From Cladochytrium replicatum (Eukaryota; Chytridiomycota; Chytridiomycetes; Cladochytriales; Cladochytriaceae): DNA of 64,000 nucleotides. Below are positions 51,432-62,414 of this stretch, piece after piece. The position numbers were made by a program, and so were the translations under genes. Positions within the stretch are counted from its first letter, which is position 1; the number at the start of each line of letters is the position of its first letter. Where the stretch lies: positions 591,001 to 655,000 of the forward strand of contig JAHLKD010000006.1 in assembly GCA_025526935.1 (NCBI GenBank). The letters are read 5' to 3'. The notes below the pieces were generated by a model. The model did not search any database and was not told where the DNA came from. It saw only the letters and a program-made list of their open reading frames with translations.

Positions 51432-52801
51432 CTATGGTGTGTCTGAATAGTTTTCAGAGCGTGCTGAAACGCTGGGCAGACGTCCCCGCAGGTCAATCGA
51501 GCCACCCGGCGTTTCTGGCGTGCTCCCGATGGAATCAGATGCTGACTCACTGTTCATAGTCATTTTACGGCGGAGCGGGTCAAGCGTTCGGTTCGTTGGT
51601 CTGCGTCTCGGTGAGCCTTCTTCGGCAGAGTGTGCTTGCTCGTGTTCTGGATAAGGATTTGGTGGAACATCGCGCATTGAATCCCGTACTCGTTGGTGCT
51701 CCGCTTGGATTTGTCGGCGCTCTGCGGTTGTAATTACTGTTGGGCGGACTGGAGGATCTGCTGTTATTGATGATGACCTTATGAGCGGTTGGTTTTCAGA
51801 GGTTAAAGGGGAGGATGTGTTGACGGTCGGAGTTGGTGAGGGGGTAGCACCAGGTCTGGCGAAGCGGCCAACGAAACGATTCCAAGACGTTGCAGTCGGA
51901 GTGCGGAAGTTCAAATAGGATTGGTCGGACGCGACGTTTGCCCCTTGAGTGACCGGAGGACTGCGAGTGTTGTTGATTTCCCGTGTAATAGGTAGATGAC
52001 CTTCACCCCCTCTTGCGGCTTTTCGCGCTGCTGCCTGGCGACGACGGCGACGCTCTCCAAGGACAATAATAGAGATCAGAACTGCGATGAGAGCTGCGCC
52101 CACAACAACCAAGAGAATATTCCGTGTAAGATTTGAAGCATTGAGATCTGGCGCTTCCGAGACCGAGCTTGTTGAGGGGGCAACTGGATTTATCCCGTTG
52201 CTAGAAGTTGGTTTGGTTGTAGGGATGGATGAGATCGTTGATACAGCCCCCGATGCAGAAAGGGATATCACTGTGGGCGATAGCGAAATTGCAGCTGAAA
52301 CGGTCGAGGCCACAACTGTACCAACTGTGTTGATGGAAGGCCCAATAGAGAAAGTGCTGTCGAGAAGTCCTAAAACTGAGCGGAATTAGTCTTGAAAGCA
52401 TTGATTGTTGATATACACTCGTGGACATACTCTGGCAGCTTTGAGCAGAAAATTGATTCAGACAATCTGGACCGCAGACGATGTATTTAACGCCTGGTTG
52501 TGGACCAATGTCCGTGCAATCTACATTTCCGGGCGTTTGGACGCTGTTGCATCGACGAAGCAGGCACTCGCCAGTAGATGGGGCGAAGCGGTAGCAGTTG
52601 CCCTCATCGACATCCTGAGTGGAACATTCTGAAAACATAAAGTTCAATAATTTTGATTCGCTATGTTCGGCATTATCACTCACCGCTTGGACAAGGTTGC
52701 TTGAAACAGCCTGGAGTTAGGGATGGGCACCAAACGCATGTTGTAAAGAAGGATGTGCACTCTTGGCTCGACTGTGCCGACCAACAGAACTCTGCGCTCA
52801 T
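51432..52801 (-). CDS. Cys-rich single-pass membrane protein with PSI-like ectodomain
   Basis: An exon from an ATG at 52801 encodes MSAEFCWSAQSSQECTSFFT TCVWCPSLTPGC (split here), a spacing of cysteines resembling a PSI/plexin repeat. A 50-60 bp intron leads to CSTQDVDEGNCYRFAPSTGE CLLRRCNSV (split here) and CTDIGPQPGVKYIVCGPDCL. The main exon (51432-52313) has a Ser/Thr-rich stalk, one transmembrane helix (ILLVVVGAALIAVLISIIVL) and a stop-transfer GERRRRRQ. A long Arg/Ser/Pro-rich cytosolic tail follows. The layout is a type I surface receptor or adhesion protein. No signal peptide was found at this start, so a 5' exon is probably missing. No known fungal family was recognised. Confidence 0.65.
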
Positions 52802-53236
52802 GATGAGAGACAATTGGCGGAGTGTCTGAAAATGGCAGTGCTACAACACAGTGGGGCGACGATTTAAAAAGCAATCATTATTGAACATGGAGAAGGTGGA
52901 CACTTTCAAGGTGATTCGACTACACTTCCCGTTGGTTGCCTGGTGTTTCGTGATTTTGTACGGAAATCGAGGGGGATGCAAATTTTGTTTTTAAACCGAC
53001 TGCTTTGAAATGAGAACGCTTTTATCAAGCTATTTTGAATTCTTGATGAAAGTGAGCCTCACTCGAGCATTTACATCACATCCTTGACGAGTCCCTCTCA
53101 GTGTGCCGAGCATTACCAATCTCATCATCGCCCTATCACATCACTGCTGCACATTTTCTCCCTGATCCGAAACACGCGTCCCAAAACTTTTGGCTTTCCA
53201 GCCGATCACTCTCCCCTTACATTTTGGCATCACATC
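52802..53236. promoter_or_regulatory. Divergent intergenic region
   Basis: 435 bp between the Cys-rich membrane protein gene (minus) and the Ala/Pro-rich gene (plus). It must contain both promoters and probably a missing 5' exon with the signal peptide of the minus-strand gene. No specific regulatory motif is convincing. Confidence 0.4.
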
Positions 53237-55368
53237 ATGGCAAGAACAAAATTGTCGCTGAAGCAGGCTCACATCCATAGCGCCGTCGTCAACGCTGCTG
53301 CCGCTGCCTTGGCTGCCGCTACCGTATCAGACGCGTCTTCTCGCCCTGATGAAGAAGTGACATCCCACAACACCGGTCCTAGCGATGGTGGAGGACAGCA
53401 AGCTATGGAGACTAATGAGGCTGGGAAAGCAGGTGCGGACTCTCGTGAAGCCGATATTCCTATTTCGCGCATGGATGAGGACACACCACTTGCCGCTGCT
53501 CAGTTGTCAGGGTTTCCTTCATCTACAGCATCCTCCTCGTCGGTTCATTCCACTCGTCTCACTCCCATGGTTGCCCAAGCTGCTGAGGTAAGTCTTTCTT
53601 TTCTGAAGCTGCATTCGTGGGCTTGTGATTACGAGATGGTGATTTCGACCTCGCGGAGATAAACTGCCGAAGTGATAGAAATGATGGAATATCGATCGAT
53701 ATTCTACATAACGTTCGCTTGGTCTTTGGGTAACAGAATAAAGACGTTGATCCAGATAGTGGATGGCCTTTTCGGCTCTGATACCCCTTTGATCATTTTT
53801 TGTACTTGATTGCGGTATTGAATTTCTTCCTTCCTTTGGTTTCTTCCTCCATTCGCTTCTTTATCTCCATGGACAGCTTATTCCGCTGTTTGAGTACTCA
53901 TCGCTCTACCCCAACACACCACCACCGTCTACTCCTCTTCCGACATCGATTCTGGCGGACGCACAAAAGCAACTGGAACTCGTCGCGTCCTTGTCGCTCT
54001 CTATGCTCAGGACGGCTCCAACCAACAAACGCCCTCCTCCTTCGCCTTCGCCATCAATGAACTCAGATGATGTTGAAGAAGGACGTACCAAGAGAGTTGC
54101 GCTAACCACTGATGCAGAACGTGAAGCAGCCGCGGTTCTTTCAATGTTGAGCATCGCTACACCTGGATCAGACAACTTTCCACTGCATTCACAGCTTCCG
54201 CCGTCCCCCCGCGGACAGTCTGATTCACCTTCACTCACCGCATTGGATGAAATCAGTCAGAAGCAATCATATCATCCCGGAAAGCGTGAGGAATCTAATT
54301 CTCAGACACCCCGCTCTCGCCCTGGGTTCCTATCAGTCGCTGATTTACTCAACAATGACCATCCCTCGTCACCTTCTTCCAGCGGCTCAGACAGTCTTGT
54401 TGCTCCACCACCGGTGCTCTTACCCCAATCCCACCAGAGTCAACCTGCCCCGGTCCCAATGCAGCCTTACTTTACTCCTTCAGAGCAGCATCATAAGCAC
54501 TGCAACAACCCACTCTGCCCTTGTTCCCGCCAGTCAATGAATGAATATCGCACCATTTCGCCAAACAACAACAGCAGCCACTACGGCAACAGCAACTTGC
54601 ACCACCGTTATTCGGTGGGTCCTGGTCCTTCTGGCCCCTCGGGTCCTTCGCAGCCGCCTCTTCTGCCTCCACTTAGTAGACAATATCCAGCGATCCCCCG
54701 TTCTTCAGTTGTACCAACAAACTCTGACTCTTTCGAAAGGTTCCTTCGAGTTACTTACCCTCCAATTCAGCTATCTCGCCCAGCACCTACTTCAGGACCT
54801 TCGCCGCCCCCTTCAATACACTCAGTTCACGCCATCGCACCACAGCAGCACTGCAGGTCGCAAGAGCAGCAGTATACTCCACGAATGCCTGATCCCCGCG
54901 TTCAGATTGAAAAGGTATTTAGTGGTGAAGCAATGCACTCATCCGTTCAGGGTTGCTAAAATTGCGCTGTCTCAGCAATCATTCCATTACCCAAACATAC
55001 GGCCGCCGCCACCTCCTTTGGCACCACGTCCTCAGCAGCGTATGCCTCCCCGCACCCTGCAGCCTGCCCCGTCGTACGATGTTCACCACCAGCAGCCTCC
55101 TCAACCCCAGCAGCTCCCAGTCCCACACCCGACGCGTGGACGTCCCCCCCTTCTCTCAAATGCATCTTTCCGCGCTTCGCTCTCTCGCAACGGTACTGGA
55201 GCGGGATCATCGGAACCGGTCCAGCCTCTCCCTCCTCCCCCTCCTCTTCCGGGGAGACGCGGAGGTCGCAGAGGAAGTGGCGTGAGGAGCAGCAGCTCCG
55301 TGGGCAATAGAGTACTTCCCCCGCTTGCACCTGCACCACCAGCGCCAGTGAAGAGAGCCGACTCGTGA
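53237..55368 (+). CDS. Hypothetical Ala/Pro/Gln-rich disordered protein
   Basis: Three exons with exact phase-0 junctions: 53237-53587, 53877-54914 and 54976-55368 (introns of 289 and 61 bp). The N-terminus MARTKLSLKQAHIHSAVVNA is followed by a long Ala run. Exon 2 contains ILADAQKQLELVASLSLSML and EREAAAVLSMLSIATPG, two short helical candidates. Then come Pro/Ser-rich sequence and a His/Cys patch, HHKHCNNPLCPCSRQ. Exon 3 is Pro/Gln-rich and ends in Arg/Gly strings (GRRGGRRGSG). Such composition suits a transcriptional or RNA-associated regulator, but no domain is recognised. The first intron is much longer than others in the window. Confidence 0.62.
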
Positions 55369-55724
55369 ACTCATTGCAAGCTACTTTAATTTACAGCTAT
55401 CTTTATTTTATTCTCGGATCTGGTCACCATTTCATAAAGATTGCCCATCCGTGTCTTGTCGAGCGATCTTCTCATGAAAAAGAATCAACCCTTCCTTTTT
55501 TGCTGCTTTCTAGAGCCATCTTTGAATGTTTTTATTTCATTGTGTTGGACTTCGGCACCGTTGTGTTATTGCCGCGAGCGTCTGTAGCTGTTTTGAATCC
55601 AAATTGGTTTCCATGACGCTGCAACCATGGTCCAACAAATCATGCCATTTCAACAGGATGAACACGGTGGGATTGCCACCGGTTGGCCGACAGGCTTTAC
55701 TTGGCTTTTGATCAATTCGCCTCA

Positions 55725-56392
55725 ATGTCGCAAGTCCGACCGTTCTCAAAACGTCCACTGGACTTTGCGCTCTTCCTCTACATGCTTCAGCACATCCCTG
55801 TCGCAATGTTCATCGACGCTCAAGGATTCTTTCCCGATCTTTATCCTCCTTCGTTCAGAAGCCTCATCGAATGTACGCAACATCTTTGTCCGGCTCAAAC
55901 TGCTATGAACCTTCATTGCTTTCTTCAGTGATCCATACATGGCGACATGGGTTCCGATGCCGATTCAGCCAGGATGGTTCCGTGCTTTCGTTCTTTGCGA
56001 AATGACTATTCAGTTTCCCTACTTCTTGTATGCCGCGCACCATCTCTGGAACGGTAGGTTATGCAATGCGAGACAGAGGAATGAGTGCAAATCTGAATCA
56101 TTGGAGGTTAGATACGTTCCAGTCGACTAAGACGTTGTCCTTGATCTACGGCTCTCATGTTGCGACCACCGTGTTTGCAATCCTGTTTGACTACTTCGTC
56201 AACTTTGATGCCTTAGGGAAAATCACTGGAGCACTTGGTAGCAACGGGATCAGGGGCTTTACGAGCACCCAATCTGTTTTTTTCATTGCAATCTACTCGA
56301 TCTATCTGGTGTTCCCGCTTTTGTTGCTGGGACGTATGACAATCTGGGCAAACACCCTCAAAATTCCAACGAAAGGAAAGAAAAGCCAGTGA
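55725..56392 (+). CDS. TMEM97/sigma-2-receptor-like EXPERA-domain membrane protein
   Basis: EXPERA proteins are four-helix ER membrane proteins related to sterol isomerase EBP and TMEM97, which binds sterols. From the ATG at 55725 the sequence reads RPLDFALFLYMLQHIPVAMF, DAQGFFPDLYPPSFRSLIE, then DPYMATWVPMPIQ, GWFRAFVLCEMTIQFPYFLY and, after an intron at about 56054-56111, TKTLSLIYGSHVATTVFAIL. The last part has FFIAIYSIYLVFPLLLLGRM and a lysine-rich C-terminus GKKSQ, a possible ER-retention signal. One junction is unresolved. Splicing at GAAT|GTACGC to the TTCTTCAG acceptor leaves the two conserved blocks one base out of phase. Either a non-obvious splice exists or there is an indel. Confidence 0.75.
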
Positions 56393-56625
56393 AAATGAAT
56401 GAATCTTCTTCTTTGTGTAATAATTAAAAAAACACAATTCTTAATTCACGGTTGTAGACGGGGAACAAGCAAGGTGTTGAAATGTCCAATGGAGGAAAGG
56501 AAAGGAAAGAAATTAAACAGGCTTCTCATGCGTGTGAACGAGCTTGGCAAAAGTTGGAAGTGGGAAAAAAAGGTGTTAGTGTGGTGTAGGACCGCTTGTA
56601 AATCGATGACGATACCCATTCCCAA

Positions 56626-57615
56626 TCACGTCACAGTCACGGCGGCAGAGGACTCAACCGAATGGGAAGCGGCCTCTTCCTCCTTCGAAAGCTTTTCCGG
56701 TACTCCGACTTGACCAGGAATGTCTCGTCGGTCTACCTCCTCCCATTCCGGCAACGGGTATCCCTTCAGCGAACCATCGTTCCACGGTCCTGAGTCCCCG
56801 TTCTCACAGCCGCCTTTGCAGCTGCACGACCCGCCGAATTGCTTCGGAATGTTTTCAATGTCGATCATCTTCTGAAGCTCTTTCTCGTAGCTCGAGCCAA
56901 GGATGCTGATCTTGCTGACCGTGTTGGGATCCAGCATGCCCTTGACGATAGGCCAGACAGTCGTGAATAAGGTAGGGGCATTGATGATGAACATGTGACC
57001 GAGAGTCTCGGGGTAGTAGTCCTGTGCAATCTGCGAGACCTTCTGCACGATCTTGCGCACGCTGTTGAAATCAGCGAGGCGGACTCCCTTCAAGTCAAGA
57101 ATGGTACAGCATTGCTCAATGTGGGATCCGTGCTTTGCTGTGCAGGCGGGGAGGCGGTATCTTGTGAGCTTCTCGTACTCGCGGACGTGGTATTGGAGCA
57201 GGCGGTCGATCGTGGTGATGTTGAAAAGCTCTTTCGCGTCAACTTTGCCGAGAATCTCAAAGTAAACCGGTCTGCCGTGTTTGTCGACCTTGTGGTAAAA
57301 GCGGGGGTAAATGCGAGAGACTTCTGCCTTCTCTGGGAAACCGAATGTCCGGACGATCCCTTCGACGTCGAACTCCTTGCGCCATTGCTCGTAGTCTGAA
57401 AACATCTTAACCGCCTTTGGGATATCCATCTTGCGAGCGCGCAAGAACCGCATCAGGAGATGATCATCGTGCCGAGATTCATCGTTGAGGCGCGCTTCCG
57501 TGAGTGCTGCTTTGAAGTTGGCGAGGGTATCGCTTGTAGGTGACACTTGAGACATGTCTGAAGTGGTGTCGGTTGTGGAGTGCTTTGGTGACGCTGCCCA
57601 AAATGAACGATACAT
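56626..57615 (-). CDS. Sec14-like phosphatidylinositol/phosphatidylcholine transfer protein
   Basis: Single exon of 329 codons from an ATG at 57615 (MYRSFWAASPK). The frame extends further upstream only from a GTG. The CRAL-TRIO N-terminal part has HDDHLLMRFLRARKMDIPKA and YEQWRKEFDVEGI. The lipid-binding part has VDKHGRPVYFEILGKVD, CTILDLKGVRLADFNSVRKI, AQDYYPETLGHMFIINAPTL, KGMLDPNTVSKISILGS and IENIPKQFGGSCSC. The order and spacing match yeast Sec14, which couples lipid metabolism to Golgi vesicle budding. The C-terminus ends in an acidic, Ser-rich tail (KEEEAASHSVES). Complete and well conserved. Confidence 0.92.
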   Translation of the reverse strand: MYRSFWAASPKHSTTDTTSDMSQVSPTSDTLANFKAALTEARLNDESRHDDHLLMRFLRARKMDIPKAVKMFSDYEQWRKEFDVEGIVRTFGFPEKAEVSRIYPRFYHKVDKHGRPVYFEILGKVDAKELFNITTIDRLLQYHVREYEKLTRYRLPACTAKHGSHIEQCCTILDLKGVRLADFNSVRKIVQKVSQIAQDYYPETLGHMFIINAPTLFTTVWPIVKGMLDPNTVSKISILGSSYEKELQKMIDIENIPKQFGGSCSCKGGCENGDSGPWNDGSLKGYPLPEWEEVDRRDIPGQVGVPEKLSKEEEAASHSVESSAAVTVT

Positions 57616-58378
57616 GATGATTGAGTTAGACGATTTCTTTTCTGAGATCGCGGTTTGTTTCAAATAGTTCACTTGTGTTGCAAAAATGACGGAGGGGTTT
57701 CGGGAATCTCGCTGTCATTCACCACCCAGCAATACAGAATTTGGCAGGTTCTTCAGCGGGCGGATTTGACGGCCCCAAAAACCAGGGACGCTGACGAAGG
57801 CATGAAAATATGGAGCACCCAGCAATGGTGGCGCATAGCACATATGTCATAATGGGGAAAGGCAGGGCAGCTTACCAAGATATATTAGTAGTGGAAGTGG
57901 TAGATCTTGGGGAAACTGGAATTATGTTAGGCTGCCGTGTTGTGGGGTGATATCTGCCAATATATATCAGACTCCCACACCGGAACTGGACACGGAGGTC
58001 AAATATTCAACGGAGTGGATAAAGTTCTGACAATCCACCGTCGGCTGAGTTTCATGAAAACTAATAGTGAGACCACCTGGATTATTAAATGCCAATTTTT
58101 GCATCGGAAGTTAGAGGTGATCAGGCGAAGCAGGTGCAATATTACAAAAATACCACAAAACACCATTCATAGCCAAAAACCTTTGGACATTTTGAGAAGA
58201 AACAGAAGAGAAGCATGACTATACATCAGCAAGAGCCCATACAGACATCTATGGGCGACTCGCTCTTGGTTTCATCAAGTTCGTTAGGGGCCACAGAAAT
58301 AAAGTGTTTTTCAAGAACCCATTCGAACTTGTCTTTTAAGTGTACTTAATTTATGCTGGAATTCCAAGTGAAAGTTGT
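57616..58378. other. Divergent intergenic region between the Sec14 gene and the next gene
   Basis: About 760 bp between two divergent genes. A pair of related strings occurs near 57880-57970 (CAAGATATATTAG and CCAATATATATCAG). No gene was recognised; the short plus-strand ORF at 57937-58218 has no coding character beyond chance. Confidence 0.45.
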
Positions 58379-60175
58379 ATGACAAACCACCTAAGTTTTG
58401 GAGCTGTTTTATTATTGATTGAGAGGGACTTCTTGAGTGATCAACAAAGTGAAAGCGCAATTTATTCTCGGGTTATAACTTGTGGCTTACCAAATATGTC
58501 AGTCTCATCTGAATCACTGTTTGCTTCGACCACCTCAATTTCTGGACATGACTTTGACAATTGTTCATTTTTCGATCAGCCTCATGTGTTTCCATTCGCC
58601 ATCAACGTTCGGCAGTATGCGTTCCCCAACCCCGCCCGTCGACTTCGCGTTCCACTTGATCTCTCTGATTCATCCTTTAGCGATATCAATACTGTCGACC
58701 TTGATGAAAGATTCGGAGAAACTTCTGATTCTCACTCTTCCGGCTCACCAAAAGTTATTGATGTTCCAGATGCTTTCCAACCACATCCGCCTTCGCAACC
58801 GCCTTCACACGCTCGCGTTTCGAAAGTGGAAGTTGCACTGATCGTGCGTCGAATAATGCGCACAACGCGTCCCCAGCTTTCGCATGATGTCGTGAACAAT
58901 ACTGTGGTCGGCGGGCTTTTGGAACACGATTACGGATGGATAACAGACGAAGCTGAACTGCCCTTACTGCGTTGTAACTCTCGAGCTGGACCCCCATCAT
59001 GGTTCGAGAGTAGAGTGAAGAGGGTTCGAATCAAAGCGAGATCACTTCAAAGGCAAACGAAGGCTTACGACAGGAAGCATAACAAGGACGAAGACATCAG
59101 AAAGGAGTCACAAGAGCGTGGAGGGGACAAATCAGAGTCGAAAGCTGCTAGACCATTCAAACTACTTCATGTCAAGTGTAGAGCGGAGCCAATTGCAATG
59201 GACTTAATGGATCCTGATGGGGACGCAATCAAAGAAATTCGATTCACGCTTTTAACAGTTTCAAAAAGGCATGACAAGGAAACGTCTGTTGATTCAAATG
59301 AACCTCAGGTTAACAGTGAGAGTCACCGATTCTCGAAGCCTCCAATGCTGCTTTCGTTTCCACATGCAGACAAGACAGAAGACATTGCAATGCTGATCAT
59401 GACTACTCAAATGAGACCACTTCCGCTACTGACGGTAAAGGTTGGTTCACCCACCAAGAGCGAAGAAAATACGCCCAACGAAAAGAAATTCGCACCGACT
59501 CTATTGCAGAGCCCACAACCACTTCAATTCAACAGCAAAGACATCAGAAACAGTATACTCAATACCGGCTTCCAGCTTCTGAAAAGCACATATGGCCCAG
59601 AGCGAATTGTGGACCAATCACCAAAAGTGTCTTCAACGGAGACAAAAACTGGCCCAGTTGTCATCTATGATATTCCGTTCAAATCTGGAGAGTCGACTCC
59701 ATCTCCAGTGCAGTCGAATCCTCGATCAGAATGCCTTCACTCATCTCACCCAGTGTCCCCGCCCAACGAAAGCGTTGCAGGAACACCGCAGCATGAATCA
59801 GCACCACCTTCACCTACCAAACCCAAAGTCCACACACCATTGGTGATCAAGCTCACTCAACCGCTCTTCGTCGATCCCCGCTTCAGATTCAACATTCCAC
59901 ATACGAGATCTGTCAGGAGCAGCACTGGATCATCTCTCGACAGTGTTCCGCTTGTTGCACCTCGACTGCATCATTACATTGACGAAGCTGTCACAGCGGG
60001 AAAGTGGGGTCATCTGGATGTGCTTGCGGGATTAAAAGCTCGAGAGGAAAATAGAGTGGAATCAAGCTTGAAGCTGCTCAGGGAAACAGAATACTTGTCT
60101 CAGCTATCGCGGCTGAAGCTTAGAAACAGGAGGGCAAACGAGACAGCACAGATCATGGGTCAATTAGTGATATGA
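58379..60175 (+). CDS. Hypothetical protein, large single exon
   Basis: Open frame ending at 60175. In-frame ATGs lie at 58379 (MTNHLSF) and 58496 (MSVSSESL). The latter begins a more typical coding composition and may be the true start, giving about 559 residues. The sequence is polar, with Ser/Pro-rich parts (HSSHPVSPPNESVAGTP). There is a conserved-looking stretch, KVEVALIVRRIMRTTRP, near residue 180, a basic segment (RVKRVRIKARSLQRQTKAYD), and a helical C-terminus (REENRVESSLKLLRETEYLS). No domain was recognised. Lack of introns is unusual here. It is the last recognisable gene before the repeat-rich right end. Confidence 0.65.
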   Translation: MTNHLSFGAVLLLIERDFLSDQQSESAIYSRVITCGLPNMSVSSESLFASTTSISGHDFDNCSFFDQPHVFPFAINVRQYAFPNPARRLRVPLDLSDSSFSDINTVDLDERFGETSDSHSSGSPKVIDVPDAFQPHPPSQPPSHARVSKVEVALIVRRIMRTTRPQLSHDVVNNTVVGGLLEHDYGWITDEAELPLLRCNSRAGPPSWFESRVKRVRIKARSLQRQTKAYDRKHNKDEDIRKESQERGGDKSESKAARPFKLLHVKCRAEPIAMDLMDPDGDAIKEIRFTLLTVSKRHDKETSVDSNEPQVNSESHRFSKPPMLLSFPHADKTEDIAMLIMTTQMRPLPLLTVKVGSPTKSEENTPNEKKFAPTLLQSPQPLQFNSKDIRNSILNTGFQLLKSTYGPERIVDQSPKVSSTETKTGPVVIYDIPFKSGESTPSPVQSNPRSECLHSSHPVSPPNESVAGTPQHESAPPSPTKPKVHTPLVIKLTQPLFVDPRFRFNIPHTRSVRSSTGSSLDSVPLVAPRLHHYIDEAVTAGKWGHLDVLAGLKAREENRVESSLKLLRETEYLSQLSRLKLRNRRANETAQIMGQLVI

Positions 60176-60480
60176 CGAAAGAAAATCTTCTTACTTAAAA
60201 ATCCATATTACGATCCATAGTTCCATATCCGTTCTCACTACATGCCGACAGTTGTTTCCAATGGGCTAAGCCATGTTTCTGTAACTGGATTAATTTATCC
60301 AATTGATATTATGAGGAAATAAAAATGTGGCTTTATTGTTGGACGGGTTTGTTGGATATCCACTTCACCCCAGGGTCAAGGCTGGGCGATTCAAAGGTGG
60401 TGAACTTTGCCCATTTAGGACTCCAGGGATCGATCAGGTAAATAATTTTGGTTTTCTGAAACTGCTCAAGCTGGAGGGCT

Positions 60481-60690
60481 ATGTCCATGTGGGTCGCACA
60501 AGACCTCGTTCATGTTGCCTCTCCACAATATCACACCACACTTGAGTTAGAGAGCCATGTCCATGTGGGTTGCACCAGACCTTGTTCATGTTGCATCTCT
60601 GCAATTTTACAGCACACCTGAGTTAGAGAGCCATGTCCATATAGGTCGCACCAGACTCGTTCATGTTGGATCTCTCCCTCTTCCTCCCTG
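60481..60690 (+). repeat. Tandem 76-bp repeat, two full copies plus a partial third
   Basis: Units begin at 60481, 60557 and 60633 with ATGTCCATGTGGGT(C/T)GCAC, followed by AGACC(T)TCGTTCATGTTG and TGAGTTAGAGAG at the junction. The period is 76 bp and copies are roughly 85-90% alike by eye. The third copy breaks off after CATGTTGGATCTCTCC. It lies in non-coding DNA downstream of the last gene. Confidence 0.85.
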
Positions 60691-62200
60691 AACACTACTG
60701 AGCTACTTTTCTACTTTCTTGGTAGTGAACTATTTTTAGAGACAAGATTGTCCTTAAGTAACCCTGTTAGAAGATAGGTGTTGCCTTGCAGCATTCTTCA
60801 GAAAGGAACCTCTGAGAGTAAGTGCTGCCTGAATCCTAGTTTCTACCGTTTCTTATTGGTACCTAGAAAGAAGCAACCATGGACCTTTGAAAAAACTATA
60901 AAGAGTTGGTATTGGAAAAGAGATTTTTCTTCTCAAAAGCTCCATTACTTGAAGTTGGTGAACCATGGCAAATAAAGGAGTTTAGAGATATCAGACACAC
61001 ATGCAGAGTGGTCTATAAATGAAATGGACCTCTAAAAGTTGTCATCCCAGGCAACCCTGGAAGCTACAACCCTGCACAGGGAATGAGGAGAATTGCACAG
61101 TGTGTTTGCTGCTATGGTAAGAGACAACTCGTGGTTGTATTTTTTACTGACTGTTGTAAACATGCGACTAGGTACCCAAATCTCTAAAAGAGCAAACAGC
61201 TTGATAGTGAAGCAACCACATGGTACTTACATCCAGGGGTGGAGATGTATGTGACCAGTGTGCCTAATCTTATCTGCAAACTAGGCAACGATAGAAACAT
61301 ACACAAGGCCCTAGAGATCCTTTCAAAACCGGACTTTGAATATGTGGATAAGAATCTCAGGAAAAATCTTGGATCAACTGGTATTAGTTTGAGTGTACCT
61401 TTTAGGTGATATCAATTCCGATATAAGGTTATTCCCCAGGCTCTGATGACAATGTCCAATCTAGTAGCAGGCTCCATTCGCTATTCAAACACCTAGAAGG
61501 TAAGTTATCTTGCGAGAAAGAATTGTTGAGCTATTCTGATCTTTCTACTCCATGTTACAAACCAAGGGCTCCTCCTGGCAGCAGTAGGGTGTTTTTAGCT
61601 GTATTTAGCTAGCACAACAGCTCCAGGTTCCGTCTCTTGGCCCAGTACCTGTTCTCCCAGGTGTGTGTATATGCCTAATAATCAGACAGGCTGTACACCA
61701 CACCACATTCCCCCACTAAATGCCACCATCACTCCACACAGAACCTGCCATACATGGAAATAAATACATGAAATACAAGTCCATAAATAAGAACAAAGAG
61801 GGATTGACAAAAAAACTCTCAGATCAAAGAGAAAAAAGACAACCCAACCATATAGCGAACAGTCTGATATGCTAGGTTTTAACACTCCATTTCAAGATGA
61901 TATCCCTCCTGCAATCAACATAGTTGCAAATACTGAATTTCGATATGTGAGCCCTGCAAAGTTCACGAAGAACCTGCGAAGTGAAGGTAACCAACGCCAG
62001 ATCGTTAAATTCTCTCTTTCTGATACTAAGTACCTCACACAAAGCCCTCCCTTTCTGATACTAAGTACCTCACACAAAGCCAAATCCAACCTTCCTGCCG
62101 TGATTAATCTTATAGAATGCAAACCAGACCCACCATTGATGATGAAACACGATGATGTTTTGGAATTTGTACAAATTCAGCACTGATAACCTACCTTTGT
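60691..62200. other. Repeat-like, gene-poor DNA with decayed ORFs
   Basis: No known family was recognised. An ORF of 105 codons (61869-62186, from an ATG) looks weakly coding (AINIVANTEFRYVSPAKFTK). It contains an internal 31-bp direct duplication at 62016-62046 and 62051-62081 (CTTTCTGATACTAAGTACCT...). Other frames at 60778-61400 have scattered protein-like pieces with stops. This may be the remains of a mobile element adjoining the hAT transposon, but nothing diagnostic is visible. Confidence 0.4.
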
Positions 62201-62214
62201 GATTGGTAAGGATC

Positions 62215-62375
62215 GGCGGGTTTTAGGGTCTTTCGGGTCGGGTCCGGGTCCATTGACCAAATGTACCCGACCCGAGTGCCGGGTTTTTCATGGAAAATTT
62301 TCGGGTCGGATCCGGGTCGGGTATCGGGTCCAGTAGGAAAACCCTTCTCGGGTCAAAAGTCAGACCCGAGTAAAA
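62215..62375. repeat. GGGTC/GACCC-rich low-complexity stretch with inverted copies
   Basis: The segment repeats GGGTCGGGTCCGGGTC-like pentamers in both orientations: forward copies at about 62228-62250 and 62308-62330, and inverted ACCCGACCCGAGT copies at about 62266-62280 and 62360-62380. The alternation of GGGTC and GACCC could form hairpins. It immediately precedes the 97-bp satellite and the hAT transposase. Confidence 0.75.
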
Positions 62376-62414
62376 CCCGATGTGATAGAGAAGCTAAAAC
62401 GAAGCTATTGTTCT

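Noticed and set aside
54956-55339. 127-codon minus-strand ORF of Gly/Glu/Arg composition
   Set aside because: Antisense of the Pro/Gln-rich exon 3 at 54976-55368, whose in-phase splice supports the plus strand.
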